DNA of 64,000 nucleotides from Pistricoccus aurantiacus (GTDB lineage Bacteria > Pseudomonadota > Gammaproteobacteria > Pseudomonadales > Halomonadaceae): NCBI RefSeq assembly GCF_042682565.1, contig NZ_JBHUIC010000005.1. One strand, 5' to 3'. Under the pieces are notes generated by a model, which searched no databases, was not told where the DNA came from, and saw only the letters and a program-made list of their open reading frames with translations. The position numbers and the translations under genes were made by a program. This document shows, piece by piece, positions 54,030 through 63,238 of the stretch; the stretch's first letter is position 1, and every line of letters starts with the position of its first letter.

Positions 54030-55388
54030 TTAGACCGTCGGTCCGGTATTGGCAGCCAGCTGCGGGCCGCCGGCGGGCACCTGTTCCTTCACCTTGCCGT
54101 AGATGGAGTAGAGGAACAGTACCGCAGCGATGGCCACCGCGACGCCCGCACCCAGGCGCATCCAGTAGAACAATGCCAGCTGGTCCTGCACTTCCATGTA
54201 GTTCATGCCCAGCACCCGCTGCAGGTGAGTCTGCACCACGCCCGCGAAGGTCAGCGTGAAGGTCATGAACGCCATGGCGCCGGTCATCATCCAGAAGCTC
54301 CACATGTTCATGACCTGATTGTAGGGCTGAACCCGGCGCAGCTGAGGCATGGCGTAGGTAATCACCGCCAGTATCATCATCACGTAGGCGCCATAGAAGG
54401 CCAGGTGGCCGTGAGCGGCGGTGACCTGAGTGCCGTGACTGTAGTAGTTGACGAAAGACAGGGTATGCATGAAGCCCCAGACCCCGGCACCGAAGAAGGC
54501 GGTGGCGGCGCTGCCCAGGGTCCACAGCATGGCGGACTTGTTGGGATGGTTGCGGCGTCCCTTCCAGAACATCATGAAGGCGAACATCACCATGGCGAAG
54601 AACGGCAGTACCTCGAGGGTGGAGAAGATGCTGCCGATGGGCTGCCAGTAGCCCGGCGCGCCGATCCAGTAGTAGTGGTGACCGGTGCCCAGCAGCCCGG
54701 AAAACAGCGCCAGACCGATGATCACATAGAGCCACTTCTCGATGACTTCCCGGTCGACCCCGGTCATCTTGATCAAGAGGTAAGCCAGCAGGGAGGCCAT
54801 GATAAGTTCCCATACGCCTTCGACCCAGATATGCACGACCCACCACCAGTAGAGCTTGTCCAAGGCCAGGTTGCTTGGATTGAAGAAAGCGAACAGCCAG
54901 AATACCGCAGCCAGCCACAGACCCAGCATCAGAACCATGTTGATCGCGGTCTTGCGGCCTTTCAGCAGCGTCATGCTGGTATTGTAGAGGAACATCAGAA
55001 AGGAAATCGTGATCAGCACCTTGACCCAGAAAGGCTGCTCGAGAAATTCCCGGCCCTCATGAATGCCGAACTGATAGCTGACCAGCGCCCCCACGCCGGC
55101 GATCACGAAGATGCCTAGCTGGATATAGGCGATCAACGGACTATGAGTCTCGCGCTCCGCCTCTTCCGGCATCAGGAAGTAGGTACAGCCCATGAAGCCG
55201 ATCAACAACCAGACGATCAGCAGGTTGGTATGGCTCATGCGGATGATATTGAAGGGCATAGCCACTTCCAGGAAATTCGGCAGCACATAGACCGTCGCCG
55301 CCAGCAGACCGAAGACGATCTGCAGCGCGAACAGCAGCATGGCCACCGCAAAGAAGGGATAGGCTATCCGTTGCGTTTCATATTTCAT
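54030..55388 (-). CDS. norB: NorB, nitric-oxide reductase catalytic subunit (cNOR)
   Basis: 452 residues, twelve membrane helices. Haem ligands are His53, His326 and His328. The FeB site has His186, His237, His238 and Glu190, with a second glutamate at 194. All lie 21 residues before their Pseudomonas aeruginosa counterparts, apart from the first (offset 7). It reduces two NO to N2O using electrons from NorC. It is short-chain, so not a quinol-type enzyme. 45 bp after norC. Confidence 0.97.
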   Translation of the reverse strand: MKYETQRIAYPFFAVAMLLFALQIVFGLLAATVYVLPNFLEVAMPFNIIRMSHTNLLIVWLLIGFMGCTYFLMPEEAERETHSPLIAYIQLGIFVIAGVGALVSYQFGIHEGREFLEQPFWVKVLITISFLMFLYNTSMTLLKGRKTAINMVLMLGLWLAAVFWLFAFFNPSNLALDKLYWWWVVHIWVEGVWELIMASLLAYLLIKMTGVDREVIEKWLYVIIGLALFSGLLGTGHHYYWIGAPGYWQPIGSIFSTLEVLPFFAMVMFAFMMFWKGRRNHPNKSAMLWTLGSAATAFFGAGVWGFMHTLSFVNYYSHGTQVTAAHGHLAFYGAYVMMILAVITYAMPQLRRVQPYNQVMNMWSFWMMTGAMAFMTFTLTFAGVVQTHLQRVLGMNYMEVQDQLALFYWMRLGAGVAVAIAAVLFLYSIYGKVKEQVPAGGPQLAANTGPTV

Positions 55389-55433
55389 TGATAGGATGCT
55401 CCTGATGGTCTCGAACTCTTGGAAGCCATTCGA

Positions 55434-55886
55434 TCAACCGGCCCGGGTGGGTGGCCAATCCTGGGTATTGATGGAATCGGTCCAGCGGAAGAAATCGACC
55501 AGAGCATCAAGCTCTTCTTCGCTGAGATCGAAATTGGGCATCTGACGACGTCCCGGCACGCCCAGAGGCTGCGCCTGAATCCAGCCTTTCAGGCCGGCCC
55601 GCGCTGCTTCGGGGTTTTCTCGTCCTCCGTAGCGGTGCCAGACGTTGCCCAGCTCCGGTGCGAAATAGGCGCCCTCTCCGAGCAGGCTGTGGCAGTTGAT
55701 GCAGCTGTGCTCCTCCCATACTTCCTTGCCGTGCTTAACAGATTCGGTCAGACCTTCGCTATCCGTCGACTCCGTGACCATGTACCAGTGGCTGTGCGCC
55801 GTCAGGGCTGCGAACAGCAGAAAGAAAAATAGCGACCCGCCGAAAAATATATTGCGGGCCGCGGATTTAGTGAGTCCTTCAGCCAT
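55434..55886 (-). CDS. norC: NorC, cytochrome c subunit of NO reductase
   Basis: 150 residues. One N-terminal anchor helix (about 13-30) precedes a periplasmic haem domain with CINCH (Cys62, Cys65, His66) and axial Met116 in RRQMPNF. It feeds electrons to NorB. First gene of norCBQD, controlled by the region at 55887-56204. Confidence 0.96.
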   Translation of the reverse strand: MAEGLTKSAARNIFFGGSLFFFLLFAALTAHSHWYMVTESTDSEGLTESVKHGKEVWEEHSCINCHSLLGEGAYFAPELGNVWHRYGGRENPEAARAGLKGWIQAQPLGVPGRRQMPNFDLSEEELDALVDFFRWTDSINTQDWPPTRAG

Positions 55887-55956
55887 GGGTTTTCTCCTCT
55901 ATGAAGCGCTCACGGGATTGGCACTCGTCCGGCTCATACTTACTGAGCCAGGCCTT

Positions 55957-55979
55957 AATATGCATCAAAAATACATATT
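55957..55979. promoter_or_regulatory. NsrR-type operator of norCBQD
   Basis: AATATGCATCA-A-AAATACATATT fits the 11-1-11 NsrR pattern. The symmetry extends outward to CTTAATATGCAT / ATACATATTAAG (55954-55982; 11 of 12 paired). It lies about 70 bp upstream of the norC start. Confidence 0.78.
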
Positions 55980-56069
55980 AAGATTAATCCACAAGTGAAT
56001 TAGCGGTCAATTGATTCATGGTCGGTTTCGCTTGGAAATCGCCGCCACGGCGGGGTTTATCGCATAAGC

Positions 56070-56083
56070 ATGACTTACATCAA
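56070..56083. promoter_or_regulatory. FNR/Dnr-type box between norC and the cytochrome c gene
   Basis: Read on the minus strand it is TTGATGTAAGTCAT, matching TTGAT-N4-GTCAA at 9 of 10. It could drive norC leftward or the cytochrome rightward; the gap is 318 bp and holds no gene. Confidence 0.6.
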
Positions 56084-56204
56084 GTAACATGTTGCTTGCT
56101 CCTCTCCTTCGGTTATGATCTCTTGTGACGGGCCGATGAATAGCCTAGGCTTTTTTGGCAAAAGTCTCTAATTTGGCAATAAAAAAGTATTTGTGAGGAA
56201 GACT

Positions 56205-56525
56205 ATGAAAAAAATCGTGACTGCTATCGCCTTGCTCGGCTGCGCCAGCTTCGCCGTCACTGCCCAGGCAGCGGGAGACGCAGAGGCCGGGGCCAAAAAA
56301 ATCGCGGTGTGCGTGGCTTGCCACGGCAAGGACGGCAAGGCTACGGCGCCCATCTACCCCAATCTGGCGGGGCAATCTGCTCAGTACCTGGAAAGCTCCT
56401 TGAAAGCCTACCGGGAGGATCAGCGCAGTGGCGGTATGGCCGCCATGATGACGCCGCAAGCCAAGGCGCTTTCCGACGAGGATATCGCCGATCTCGCGGC
56501 CTATTATTCCTCTCAGGAACCCTGA
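56205..56525 (+). CDS. Monohaem class I cytochrome c (c553/c554-like)
   Basis: 106 residues. The signal peptide (MKKIVTAIALLGCASFAVTAQA) is followed by the haem motif CVACH and an axial methionine probably in SGGMAAMM. GAGGAAG precedes ATG 56205. A small soluble periplasmic carrier, well placed to deliver electrons from the bc1 complex to NorC or NosZ. That use is inferred from the neighbours. Confidence 0.88.
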   Translation: MKKIVTAIALLGCASFAVTAQAAGDAEAGAKKIAVCVACHGKDGKATAPIYPNLAGQSAQYLESSLKAYREDQRSGGMAAMMTPQAKALSDEDIADLAAYYSSQEP

Positions 56526-56604
56526 GCCTACTCAGGCGGTCGCCGGCAGCCCTTTTCAAGGACGCCTGGTCTGACAGCGGCGCCGGCCAATCGAGCCTTC
56601 CTGC

Positions 56605-56627
56605 AAGCCTGCCTTTCGGCAGGCTTT
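56605..56627 (+). terminator. Hairpin terminator after the cytochrome c gene
   Basis: AAGCCTGCC and GGCAGGCTT form a perfect 9-bp stem around TTTC; the trailing T run is short. Confidence 0.65.
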
Positions 56628-56644
56628 ATCAAATTCGCCAATTA

Positions 56645-56658
56645 TTGACGCGGGTCAA
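56645..56658. promoter_or_regulatory. FNR/Dnr-type box of the nos operon
   Basis: TTGAC-GCGG-GTCAA is a perfect 5-4-5 dyad, six with the flanking A/T. It sits 46 bp (centre to centre) upstream of the NsrR-like site and about 90 bp before nosR. Confidence 0.75.
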
Positions 56659-56686
56659 TGCCATCTGTTAGCCATCTATTATTATA

Positions 56687-56709
56687 AAGATATATTTTGA
56701 ATGTATCTT
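56687..56709. promoter_or_regulatory. NsrR-type operator of the nos operon
   Basis: AAGATATATTT-T-GAATGTATCTT follows the same 11-1-11 pattern as the sites at fdxA, 49428 and norC. It is placed downstream of the Dnr-type box, 38 bp before the nosR start, where bound repressor would block the polymerase. Confidence 0.78.
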
Positions 56710-56747
56710 ACTGTTCGCTTTTCTACCTTCGGTTTAAAAGATTCGCC

Positions 56748-58919
56748 ATGATCCCCACGACTCGCTCCGCTCTTTCTTCGCTAGCTGTCAGGATACTTGC
56801 GCTATTTTCCCTGATTTGCCTGGCCCTGCCCGCTCAAGCCTTCGAGTTCAGCCATGTCGAGGAGGACCTGCTGAACCAGGTCAGGCAGGGATTTCCCCAG
56901 GCTGACCGCCTGACCGAGGCGGAGGGCGAGCTGCCGGTACAAAAGGTCATGGCCGGCGAGGAACTGCTGGGCTATGTGTTCGAAACCGCCGACATCGCGC
57001 CGATTCCCGCCTATTCCGGCAAGCCGGTCGACATGCTGGTGGGTATCGATCCCACGGGCCAGCTGACCCTGGCAAAGGTGCTCAAGCATTCCGAGCCCAT
57101 CATGCTGGTGGGCATTCCCGAGGAAAAACTGCAGGATTTCGCCAGCGCCCACACCAACTTCAGCGTCAGGGACAACCCCAAGATCGGCGACAACCTGGAT
57201 GCGATTTCCGGCGCCACGGTGACGGTGATCGTGGTCAACGACACCATCATGCGCTCCGCCCGACAGGTCGCCGCGAGCCTTGGCATCATAGAAGACCCTT
57301 CCGCCCAGCCCGCGGCCACGGTCAAGCAGGACGTCTTCAACGAGGCGGACTGGGAAACCCTGACCGGCGACGGCAGCATTCGTCATCTGCATCTTACCCA
57401 TGGGGAAGTGGACGAGGCTTTTGTCGGCACCGCAGCGGAAAACTACATGCGCGGCACGCCGCAACCTGAAGACAAGACCTTCATCGATCTTTATTACACT
57501 TACCTCAACGCGCCGACCATCGGTCGCAATCTGCTAGGAGAACCCCGCTATAACGCCTTGATGGAGAGCCTCGAGCCCGGCGAACACGCCGTTGCCCTGA
57601 TGGCTAACGGCGACTACTCCTTCAAGGGCTCCGGCTATGTGCGCGGCGGCATCTTCGATCGCATCGAGATCACTCAGGGCGGTCGCACCATCACCTTCCA
57701 CGATCTGGATCATCAGCGAGTGGGCAGCTTCAGCCTCGACGGCATGCCGCGCATGACGGAAAAGGACATCTTCATCATCCGCGAAGCGGCGAACTTCGAC
57801 CCGGGCCGCCCCTGGCAGCTGGATCTGCTGGTGCGTCGCGCTTCCGGTCCGCTGGATACGGAATTCACCCGCTTCAGCGCGGATTACAGCATTCCGGACG
57901 CCTACGTCGAGCGCCCAGAGCCGGTGGTGGAAAGGCCTATCTGGGTACAGGTGTGGTACGACAAGGCTTTCCAGATCGCCGTTCTCGGGGCAGGGCTTAT
58001 GGTACTCACCGGGGTAATGATGTTCCAGGACGTGCTGGTGCGCCATCCACGCATTCTCACTCCGCTGCGTATCGGCTTTCTATGCTACACCCTGTTCTTT
58101 ATCGGCTGGTACGCCCTGGCTCAGCTCTCGGTGGTCAACATCCTGACCTTCACCCACTCGCTGATCACCGAATTCAGCTGGACCTCGTTTCTGATCGACC
58201 CGATGATGTTTATCCTTTGGGGGTTCGTCGCGGTCAGCCTGCTGCTGTGGGGACGCGGCGTCTACTGCGGCTGGCTGTGTCCCTTCGGCGCCCTGCAGGA
58301 CCTGGTCAACAAGGCGGCGCGCAAGCTCAAGGTCAAGCAGATCGAGATTCCCTTCGGCGTGCATGAGCGGCTCTGGGCAATCAAGTACATCATCCTGCTG
58401 GTGCTGTTCGCCGTCTCCTTGAACTCCCTGGGCTCCGCGGAGAAACTTGCCGAGGTGGAACCCTTCAAGACCGCCATCACCCTGCGCTTCCAGCGAGACT
58501 GGCCCTTTGTGCTCTATGCCCTTGGCCTGGTGGTGATCTCGGTGTTCAATCACAAGTTCTACTGTCGCTATGTCTGCCCGCTGGGGGCCGGCCTGGCGAT
58601 TCCGTCCCGGCTGAGGCTGTTCGACTGGCTCAAGCGCCATCGCGGCAGCTGCGGCACGCCGTGTCAGATCTGCGCCCAGGAATGTGAGGTCAAGGCCATT
58701 CATCCGGACGGGCGCATCAACGCCAACGAGTGTCATTACTGCCTGGACTGTCAGGTCCTGTACTGGGACGATCAGCGCTGCCCGCCCATGGTCAAACGGC
58801 GCAAGCGCTTCGAGAAGGCCGCTCGGGTTTCCGGGAAAGGCCCTCAATCCTTTGACCCCGCGACAGCCGGCGCCCAGGGCGCCACGCTGCAACGTATCCC
58901 CGCTCACCAAGAGGAATAA
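56748..58919 (+). CDS. nosR: NosR, flavo-iron-sulfur protein for N2O reduction
   Basis: 723 residues from MIPTTRSALSS, which has a proper signal peptide (ending PAQA); the frame stays open to 56697. A periplasmic FMN-binding domain (about 60-190; ISGATVTVIVVND carries the attachment threonine region), six membrane helices (about 400-640) with CGWLCPFGALQ and CRYVCPLGAG, and a C-terminal 2[4Fe-4S] domain (CGTPCQICAQEC, CHYCLDCQ). It carries electrons across the membrane to NosZ and is needed for its expression or activity. Confidence 0.95.
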   Translation: MIPTTRSALSSLAVRILALFSLICLALPAQAFEFSHVEEDLLNQVRQGFPQADRLTEAEGELPVQKVMAGEELLGYVFETADIAPIPAYSGKPVDMLVGIDPTGQLTLAKVLKHSEPIMLVGIPEEKLQDFASAHTNFSVRDNPKIGDNLDAISGATVTVIVVNDTIMRSARQVAASLGIIEDPSAQPAATVKQDVFNEADWETLTGDGSIRHLHLTHGEVDEAFVGTAAENYMRGTPQPEDKTFIDLYYTYLNAPTIGRNLLGEPRYNALMESLEPGEHAVALMANGDYSFKGSGYVRGGIFDRIEITQGGRTITFHDLDHQRVGSFSLDGMPRMTEKDIFIIREAANFDPGRPWQLDLLVRRASGPLDTEFTRFSADYSIPDAYVERPEPVVERPIWVQVWYDKAFQIAVLGAGLMVLTGVMMFQDVLVRHPRILTPLRIGFLCYTLFFIGWYALAQLSVVNILTFTHSLITEFSWTSFLIDPMMFILWGFVAVSLLLWGRGVYCGWLCPFGALQDLVNKAARKLKVKQIEIPFGVHERLWAIKYIILLVLFAVSLNSLGSAEKLAEVEPFKTAITLRFQRDWPFVLYALGLVVISVFNHKFYCRYVCPLGAGLAIPSRLRLFDWLKRHRGSCGTPCQICAQECEVKAIHPDGRINANECHYCLDCQVLYWDDQRCPPMVKRRKRFEKAARVSGKGPQSFDPATAGAQGATLQRIPAHQEE

Positions 58920-58922
58920 CCC

Positions 58923-60809
58923 ATGAGCAACGATAAACCCAAGGAAATCAAGGATCTCGGTCGTCGCCACTTCCTGCGTAATACCAGCATGGCCGGTGTC
59001 GCCGGCGCGGGCCTGGCCGGCGGCTTCGGCAGCGCCGCGGCGCTTCTGCAAAGCCAGAAGGCCCGGGCGGCCAGCGAAAGCGGTGAGGTCACCATCGCGC
59101 CGGGAGAACTCGACGAATACTACGGTTTCTGGAGCGGTGGCCAGTCCGGCGAGGTGCGCGTTCTTGGCGTGCCCTCCATGCGCGAGCTGATGCGCATTCC
59201 GGTGTTCAATATCGACGGCGCCACCGGCTGGGGGCTGACCAATGAATCCAAGGCGGTGCTCGGCGAGTCGATCAAGTACCCTAACGGTGACGCCCACCAC
59301 CCCCATATCTCCATGACCGACGGTCGTTACGACGGCAAGTATCTGTTCATCAACGACAAGGCGAATACCCGGGTAGCGCGTATTCGTCTGGACATCATGA
59401 AGACGGACAAGATCACCGTTATTCCGAACGTTCAGGCCATCCACGGTCTGCGTCTGCAGAAGGTGCCGCATACCAAGTACGTGTTCGCCAACGCGGAATA
59501 CTTCATTCCCCATCCCAACGATGGCAGCAACATGGAGGACACCAAGAACCACTACACCATGTTCAACGCCCTGGATGCGGAGAGCATGGAGGTCGCCTGG
59601 CAGGTGATCGTCGACGGCAACCTGGACAACACGGACGCGGACTACACCGGCCGTTTCGTCGCCTCCACCTGCTACAACTCGGAAAAAGGCATCACCCTGG
59701 CGGATACCATGCGCGAGGAGCGGGACTGGGTAACGGTGTTCGACGTGGAAGCCATCGAGAAGGCGGTGGAAGCCGGCGACTACGAGACCCTGGGGGATTC
59801 CAAGGTGCCGGTGGTGGACGGTCGCCATGGCTCCAAGCTGACCCGTTATATCCCAGTGCCCAAGAACCCCCACGGCCTGAACACCTCGCCGGATGGCAAG
59901 TACTTCATCGCCAACGGCAAGCTTTCTCCCACCTGTTCGGTTATCGCCATCGACAAGCTGCCGGACGTGTTCGCCGACAAGATCGAGCCCCGGGACGCGG
60001 TGGTCGGCGAGCCGGAACTGGGCCTGGGGCCGCTGCACACCACCTTCGACGGTCGCGGCAACGCCTATACCACGCTGTTCATCGACAGCCAGGTGGCCAA
60101 GTGGAACATCGAGGACGCCATCAAGAGCTACAACGGCGAGGACGTCAACTATCTGCGCCAGAAGATCGACGTGCACTATCAGCCGGGCCATAACCACGCC
60201 AGCCTGACAGAGACCAGAGACGCAGACGGCAAGTGGCTGGTGGTGCTGTCCAAGTTCTCCAAGGACCGCTTCCTGCCGGTGGGTCCATTGCGCCCCGAGA
60301 ACGATCAGTTGATCGATATCTCCGGCGAGGAAATGAAGCTCGTTCACGACGGTCCCGCTTTCGCCGAGCCTCACGACTGCATCCTGCTGCGTGCCGATCA
60401 GCTCAGCCCGCGCAAGCTGTGGGATCGCGAGGATCCGTTCTTCGCCGAGACCCGCGAGCGGGCCAAGGCCGACGGCATCGACCTGATGATGGATAACAAG
60501 GTCATCCGCGACGGCAACCAGGTGCGAGTCTACATGACCTCGGTGGCGCCGCAGTACAACCTGACCGAGTTCAAGGTCAAGCAGGGCGACGAGGTCACCG
60601 TGACTGTCACCAACCTGGACCAGATCGAGGATCTGACTCACGGCTTCTGCATGGTCAACCATGGCGTCGCCATGGAAATCTCGCCGCAGCAGACTTCCAG
60701 CGTGACCTTCACCGCGGACAAGCCCGGGGTGCACTGGTACTACTGCAACTGGTTCTGCCACGCGATGCATATGGAGATGGTGGGGCGGATGCTGGTCGAG
60801 CCCGCATAA
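58923..60809 (+). CDS. nosZ: NosZ, nitrous-oxide reductase
   Basis: 628 residues. A twin-arginine signal (RRHFLRNTSMAG) exports the folded copper enzyme. The seven-bladed propeller holds the CuZ histidines (for example DAHHPH and GPLHTTFD). The CuA cupredoxin domain ends in CNWFCHAMHMEM, with Cys608, Trp610, Cys612, His616 and Met619, each ten before the P. stutzeri residues. It reduces N2O to N2 in the periplasm (clade I by its Tat signal). It starts 3 bp after nosR. Confidence 0.97.
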   Translation: MSNDKPKEIKDLGRRHFLRNTSMAGVAGAGLAGGFGSAAALLQSQKARAASESGEVTIAPGELDEYYGFWSGGQSGEVRVLGVPSMRELMRIPVFNIDGATGWGLTNESKAVLGESIKYPNGDAHHPHISMTDGRYDGKYLFINDKANTRVARIRLDIMKTDKITVIPNVQAIHGLRLQKVPHTKYVFANAEYFIPHPNDGSNMEDTKNHYTMFNALDAESMEVAWQVIVDGNLDNTDADYTGRFVASTCYNSEKGITLADTMREERDWVTVFDVEAIEKAVEAGDYETLGDSKVPVVDGRHGSKLTRYIPVPKNPHGLNTSPDGKYFIANGKLSPTCSVIAIDKLPDVFADKIEPRDAVVGEPELGLGPLHTTFDGRGNAYTTLFIDSQVAKWNIEDAIKSYNGEDVNYLRQKIDVHYQPGHNHASLTETRDADGKWLVVLSKFSKDRFLPVGPLRPENDQLIDISGEEMKLVHDGPAFAEPHDCILLRADQLSPRKLWDREDPFFAETRERAKADGIDLMMDNKVIRDGNQVRVYMTSVAPQYNLTEFKVKQGDEVTVTVTNLDQIEDLTHGFCMVNHGVAMEISPQQTSSVTFTADKPGVHWYYCNWFCHAMHMEMVGRMLVEPA

Positions 60810-60851
60810 AGGAAGCGACCTACTACGCGGCTCCATTTGCAAACTGCTCGC

Positions 60852-60969
60852 GATGATGGGCGCCGGGGGTAAGGTAAAGCGAGGGTCTTTTGCCATGGAT
60901 GGCAAAAGTAGCGCCCAAGGAAGGGTTTACAGCGCCCTCGCGATGCCTTACGGCCGGAGAAGCCCATCA
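60852..60969. repeat. Compound inverted repeat between nosZ and nosD
   Basis: Outer arms begin ATGATGGGC (60852-60860) and end GCCCATCAT (60961-60969). Inside them are GTAAGG (60868-60873) opposite CCTTAC, and GCGAGGG (60879) opposite CCCTCGC. Nearly centred within lies a perfect 10-2-10 palindrome, CTTTTGCCAT-GG-ATGGCAAAAG (60886-60907). This looks like a REP/BIME-type element or a strong RNA structure that could separate nosZ from nosDFY expression. Confidence 0.75.
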
Positions 60970-61010
60970 TATCCACAAGGCTGTGACAGGCCCTCTTAGC
61001 TGAAACCACC

Positions 61011-62294
61011 ATGCGCTTTGCTTTATTAGCTCTCCTGCTACTCACATCATCCATCTGGGCGGCGGAGTATCGAGCCAGCCCCAATGAGCCATTGCAGGCT
61101 CAGATCGAGCGCACCGATCCCGGGGATCGTCTGATCCTTGCCCCCGGGCGTTATATTGGATCCATCACTATCACTCATCCCCTGGACATTCGCGGCGATG
61201 ACCAGGCAGTAATCGACGGCCAGGGCCAAGGCCACGCAGTTACCGTCGATGCGCCAAAGGTGACGCTTCAAGGCCTGGAAATCGTCAACTGGGGCAAGAA
61301 TCTCACCGAGCTGGATGCCGGCATCTTCGTCACCGAGAGTGCCAGCGACAGCGTGATTCGCGACAATCGTCTCGAAGGCCCGGGCTTCGGTATCTGGCTG
61401 GACGCGGTCAAGAATGTCCGGGTCATCGACAACGTCATCCGCGGCGATACCTCGGTACGCTCTCAGGATCGCGGCAACGGCGTTCATCTGTTCAACGTGC
61501 GCAACGTGCGGGTTGAAGGCAACGATATCGCCCGTACCCGGGACGGTATCTACATCGACAACAGCAGCCAGAGCTTTCTGAACCGTAACGAACTTCATGA
61601 GCTTCGCTACGGTATCCACTACATGTATGCCTATGACAATCATCTGGAAGGCAACCTGACCCACGACACCCGCACCGGCTACGCGCTGATGCAGTCCAAG
61701 CGCCTGACGGTGCTGGACAACCGCTCTGTCAACGACGAAAACTACGGCATCTTGATGAACAACATCACCGGCTCCAGGCTGGCAGGCAATCGTATCGAAG
61801 GCGTGCGCCAGCCGGTGAACGCCCGGGGCGAGGGCAAGATCACCGGCGGCGACGGCAAGGCCATTTTCGTCTACAACTCCCAGTTCAACGAATTCCTCGA
61901 CAACCGCTTCGCCGAGAGCGATATCGGTATTCACCTGACCGCCGGCTCGGAGGATAACGTCGTGCTGGGCAACGCCTTCGTCGACAACCGTCAGCAGGTC
62001 AAGTACGTTGCCACCCGCACCCAGCAGTGGTCCCAGGAGGGTCGCGGCAATTACTGGAGCGACTATCTCGGCTGGGATCTGGACAACGACGCCATCGGCG
62101 ATACCCCCTATGAACCCAACGACGCCATGGACCGGCTGCTGTGGCGCTTTCCGGCAGCGCGCCTCTTGATGCACAGTCCGGCGGTACTGGCGCTGCGCTG
62201 GGTGCAGCGGCAATTCCCGGTCTTCCGCTCGGAAGGCATCACTGACCAGGCCCCGTTGATGATCGATCCCACCGCCAAGGAGAATTCGGCATGA
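61011..62294 (+). CDS. nosD: NosD, copper-site maturation protein
   Basis: 427 residues. A signal peptide (MRFALLALLLLTSSIWAAEY) is followed by parallel beta-helix (CASH) repeats from about 60 to 340 (for example DNRLEGPGFGIWLDAVKNVRV). It is a periplasmic protein needed with the NosFY transporter to assemble the CuZ cluster of NosZ. 201 bp separate it from nosZ, filled by the inverted repeat. Confidence 0.94.
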   Translation: MRFALLALLLLTSSIWAAEYRASPNEPLQAQIERTDPGDRLILAPGRYIGSITITHPLDIRGDDQAVIDGQGQGHAVTVDAPKVTLQGLEIVNWGKNLTELDAGIFVTESASDSVIRDNRLEGPGFGIWLDAVKNVRVIDNVIRGDTSVRSQDRGNGVHLFNVRNVRVEGNDIARTRDGIYIDNSSQSFLNRNELHELRYGIHYMYAYDNHLEGNLTHDTRTGYALMQSKRLTVLDNRSVNDENYGILMNNITGSRLAGNRIEGVRQPVNARGEGKITGGDGKAIFVYNSQFNEFLDNRFAESDIGIHLTAGSEDNVVLGNAFVDNRQQVKYVATRTQQWSQEGRGNYWSDYLGWDLDNDAIGDTPYEPNDAMDRLLWRFPAARLLMHSPAVLALRWVQRQFPVFRSEGITDQAPLMIDPTAKENSA

Positions 62295-63238
62295 CGCCAG
62301 TGATCGCGTTCGATCGGGTGACCAAGCGCTACGGTGACAGCAAGAGCCTGGATGCGCTCGATCTCCAGGTACCGCCGGGAGAAGTGCTGGCGCTGCTCGG
62401 GCACAACGGCGCCGGCAAGACCACGGCGATGAAACTGATTCTCGGCCTGATCGTTCCCAGCGAAGGCGAAGTTCGCGTCTTCGGCAGCTCGCCCCAAAAC
62501 GCGGAGGCCAGCCAGCTTCGTCACCGGCTGGGCTTTCTGCCGGAAAACGTCGGCTTCTACGAACAGCTCAGCGGCCGCGAGGTGCTGGATTACTTCGCCC
62601 GGCTCAAGCGGACGGATCGCCGCCAGATCGACGGGCTGCTGGAGCAGGTCGGCCTGGGCGCGGCGGCGAATCGTCGGGTTAAGACCTACTCCAAGGGCAT
62701 GCGCCAGCGCCTCGGTCTTGCTCAGGCGCTGCTGGGTGAACCGCAGCTTCTGCTGCTCGACGAGCCCACCACCGGCCTCGACCCGGCCGCCACCCGAGAC
62801 TTCTACACCACGATCGAAGCCTTGAGAGCGCGCGGCTGCACGGTGCTGCTCTCCTCCCACGTGCTGCCGGGGGTCGAGCCTTACATCGACCGCGCCCTGA
62901 TTCTCGGCGCCGGACGACGCCTGGCCCTGGGCAGTATCGACGAGTTACGCCAACAGGCGGCGCTGCCGCTGACCATTCGCGTCAAGGGGGATTGGACCGT
63001 CCGGCCGCCGAGCGTACCTGAAGCGGAAGGTACGCCATCCGGCTTGAATGGTCATGCTCAAGAATTTCGTATCTCGCCGGCGCACAAGATGGCAGTACTG
63101 CGGCGGCTTTCCCAAACGCCAGAAGTGGAAGATATCGAATTGCTACCGCCCACCCTGGAGCATCTCTACACGCATTTTTCCGCCACGCTTTCCGATACTC
63201 ATTCCGGCACGACCCTGCCAGCAGGAGACCAGTCATGA
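62291..63238 (+). CDS. nosF: NosF, ABC ATPase for NosZ maturation
   Basis: 315 residues. Walker A is GHNGAGKTT, signature YSKGMRQRLGLAQAL, Walker B LLLLDEPTTGLDP. It overlaps nosD by 4 bp and nosY by 4 bp. It powers the NosY permease and, with NosD, supports CuZ assembly. Confidence 0.94.
   Translation: MTPVIAFDRVTKRYGDSKSLDALDLQVPPGEVLALLGHNGAGKTTAMKLILGLIVPSEGEVRVFGSSPQNAEASQLRHRLGFLPENVGFYEQLSGREVLDYFARLKRTDRRQIDGLLEQVGLGAAANRRVKTYSKGMRQRLGLAQALLGEPQLLLLDEPTTGLDPAATRDFYTTIEALRARGCTVLLSSHVLPGVEPYIDRALILGAGRRLALGSIDELRQQAALPLTIRVKGDWTVRPPSVPEAEGTPSGLNGHAQEFRISPAHKMAVLRRLSQTPEVEDIELLPPTLEHLYTHFSATLSDTHSGTTLPAGDQS

Noticed and set aside
55985..56015. Possible second FNR box (GGTCAATTGATTC) upstream of norC
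   Set aside because: The half-sites are not spaced as TTGAT-N4-ATCAA on either strand; only one half fits.
58080..60905. A 941-codon open frame on the minus strand opposite nosR and nosZ
   Set aside because: It mirrors the codon structure of two firmly identified genes; its translation is rich in His, Val and Gly with no domain. A GC-rich antisense shadow.
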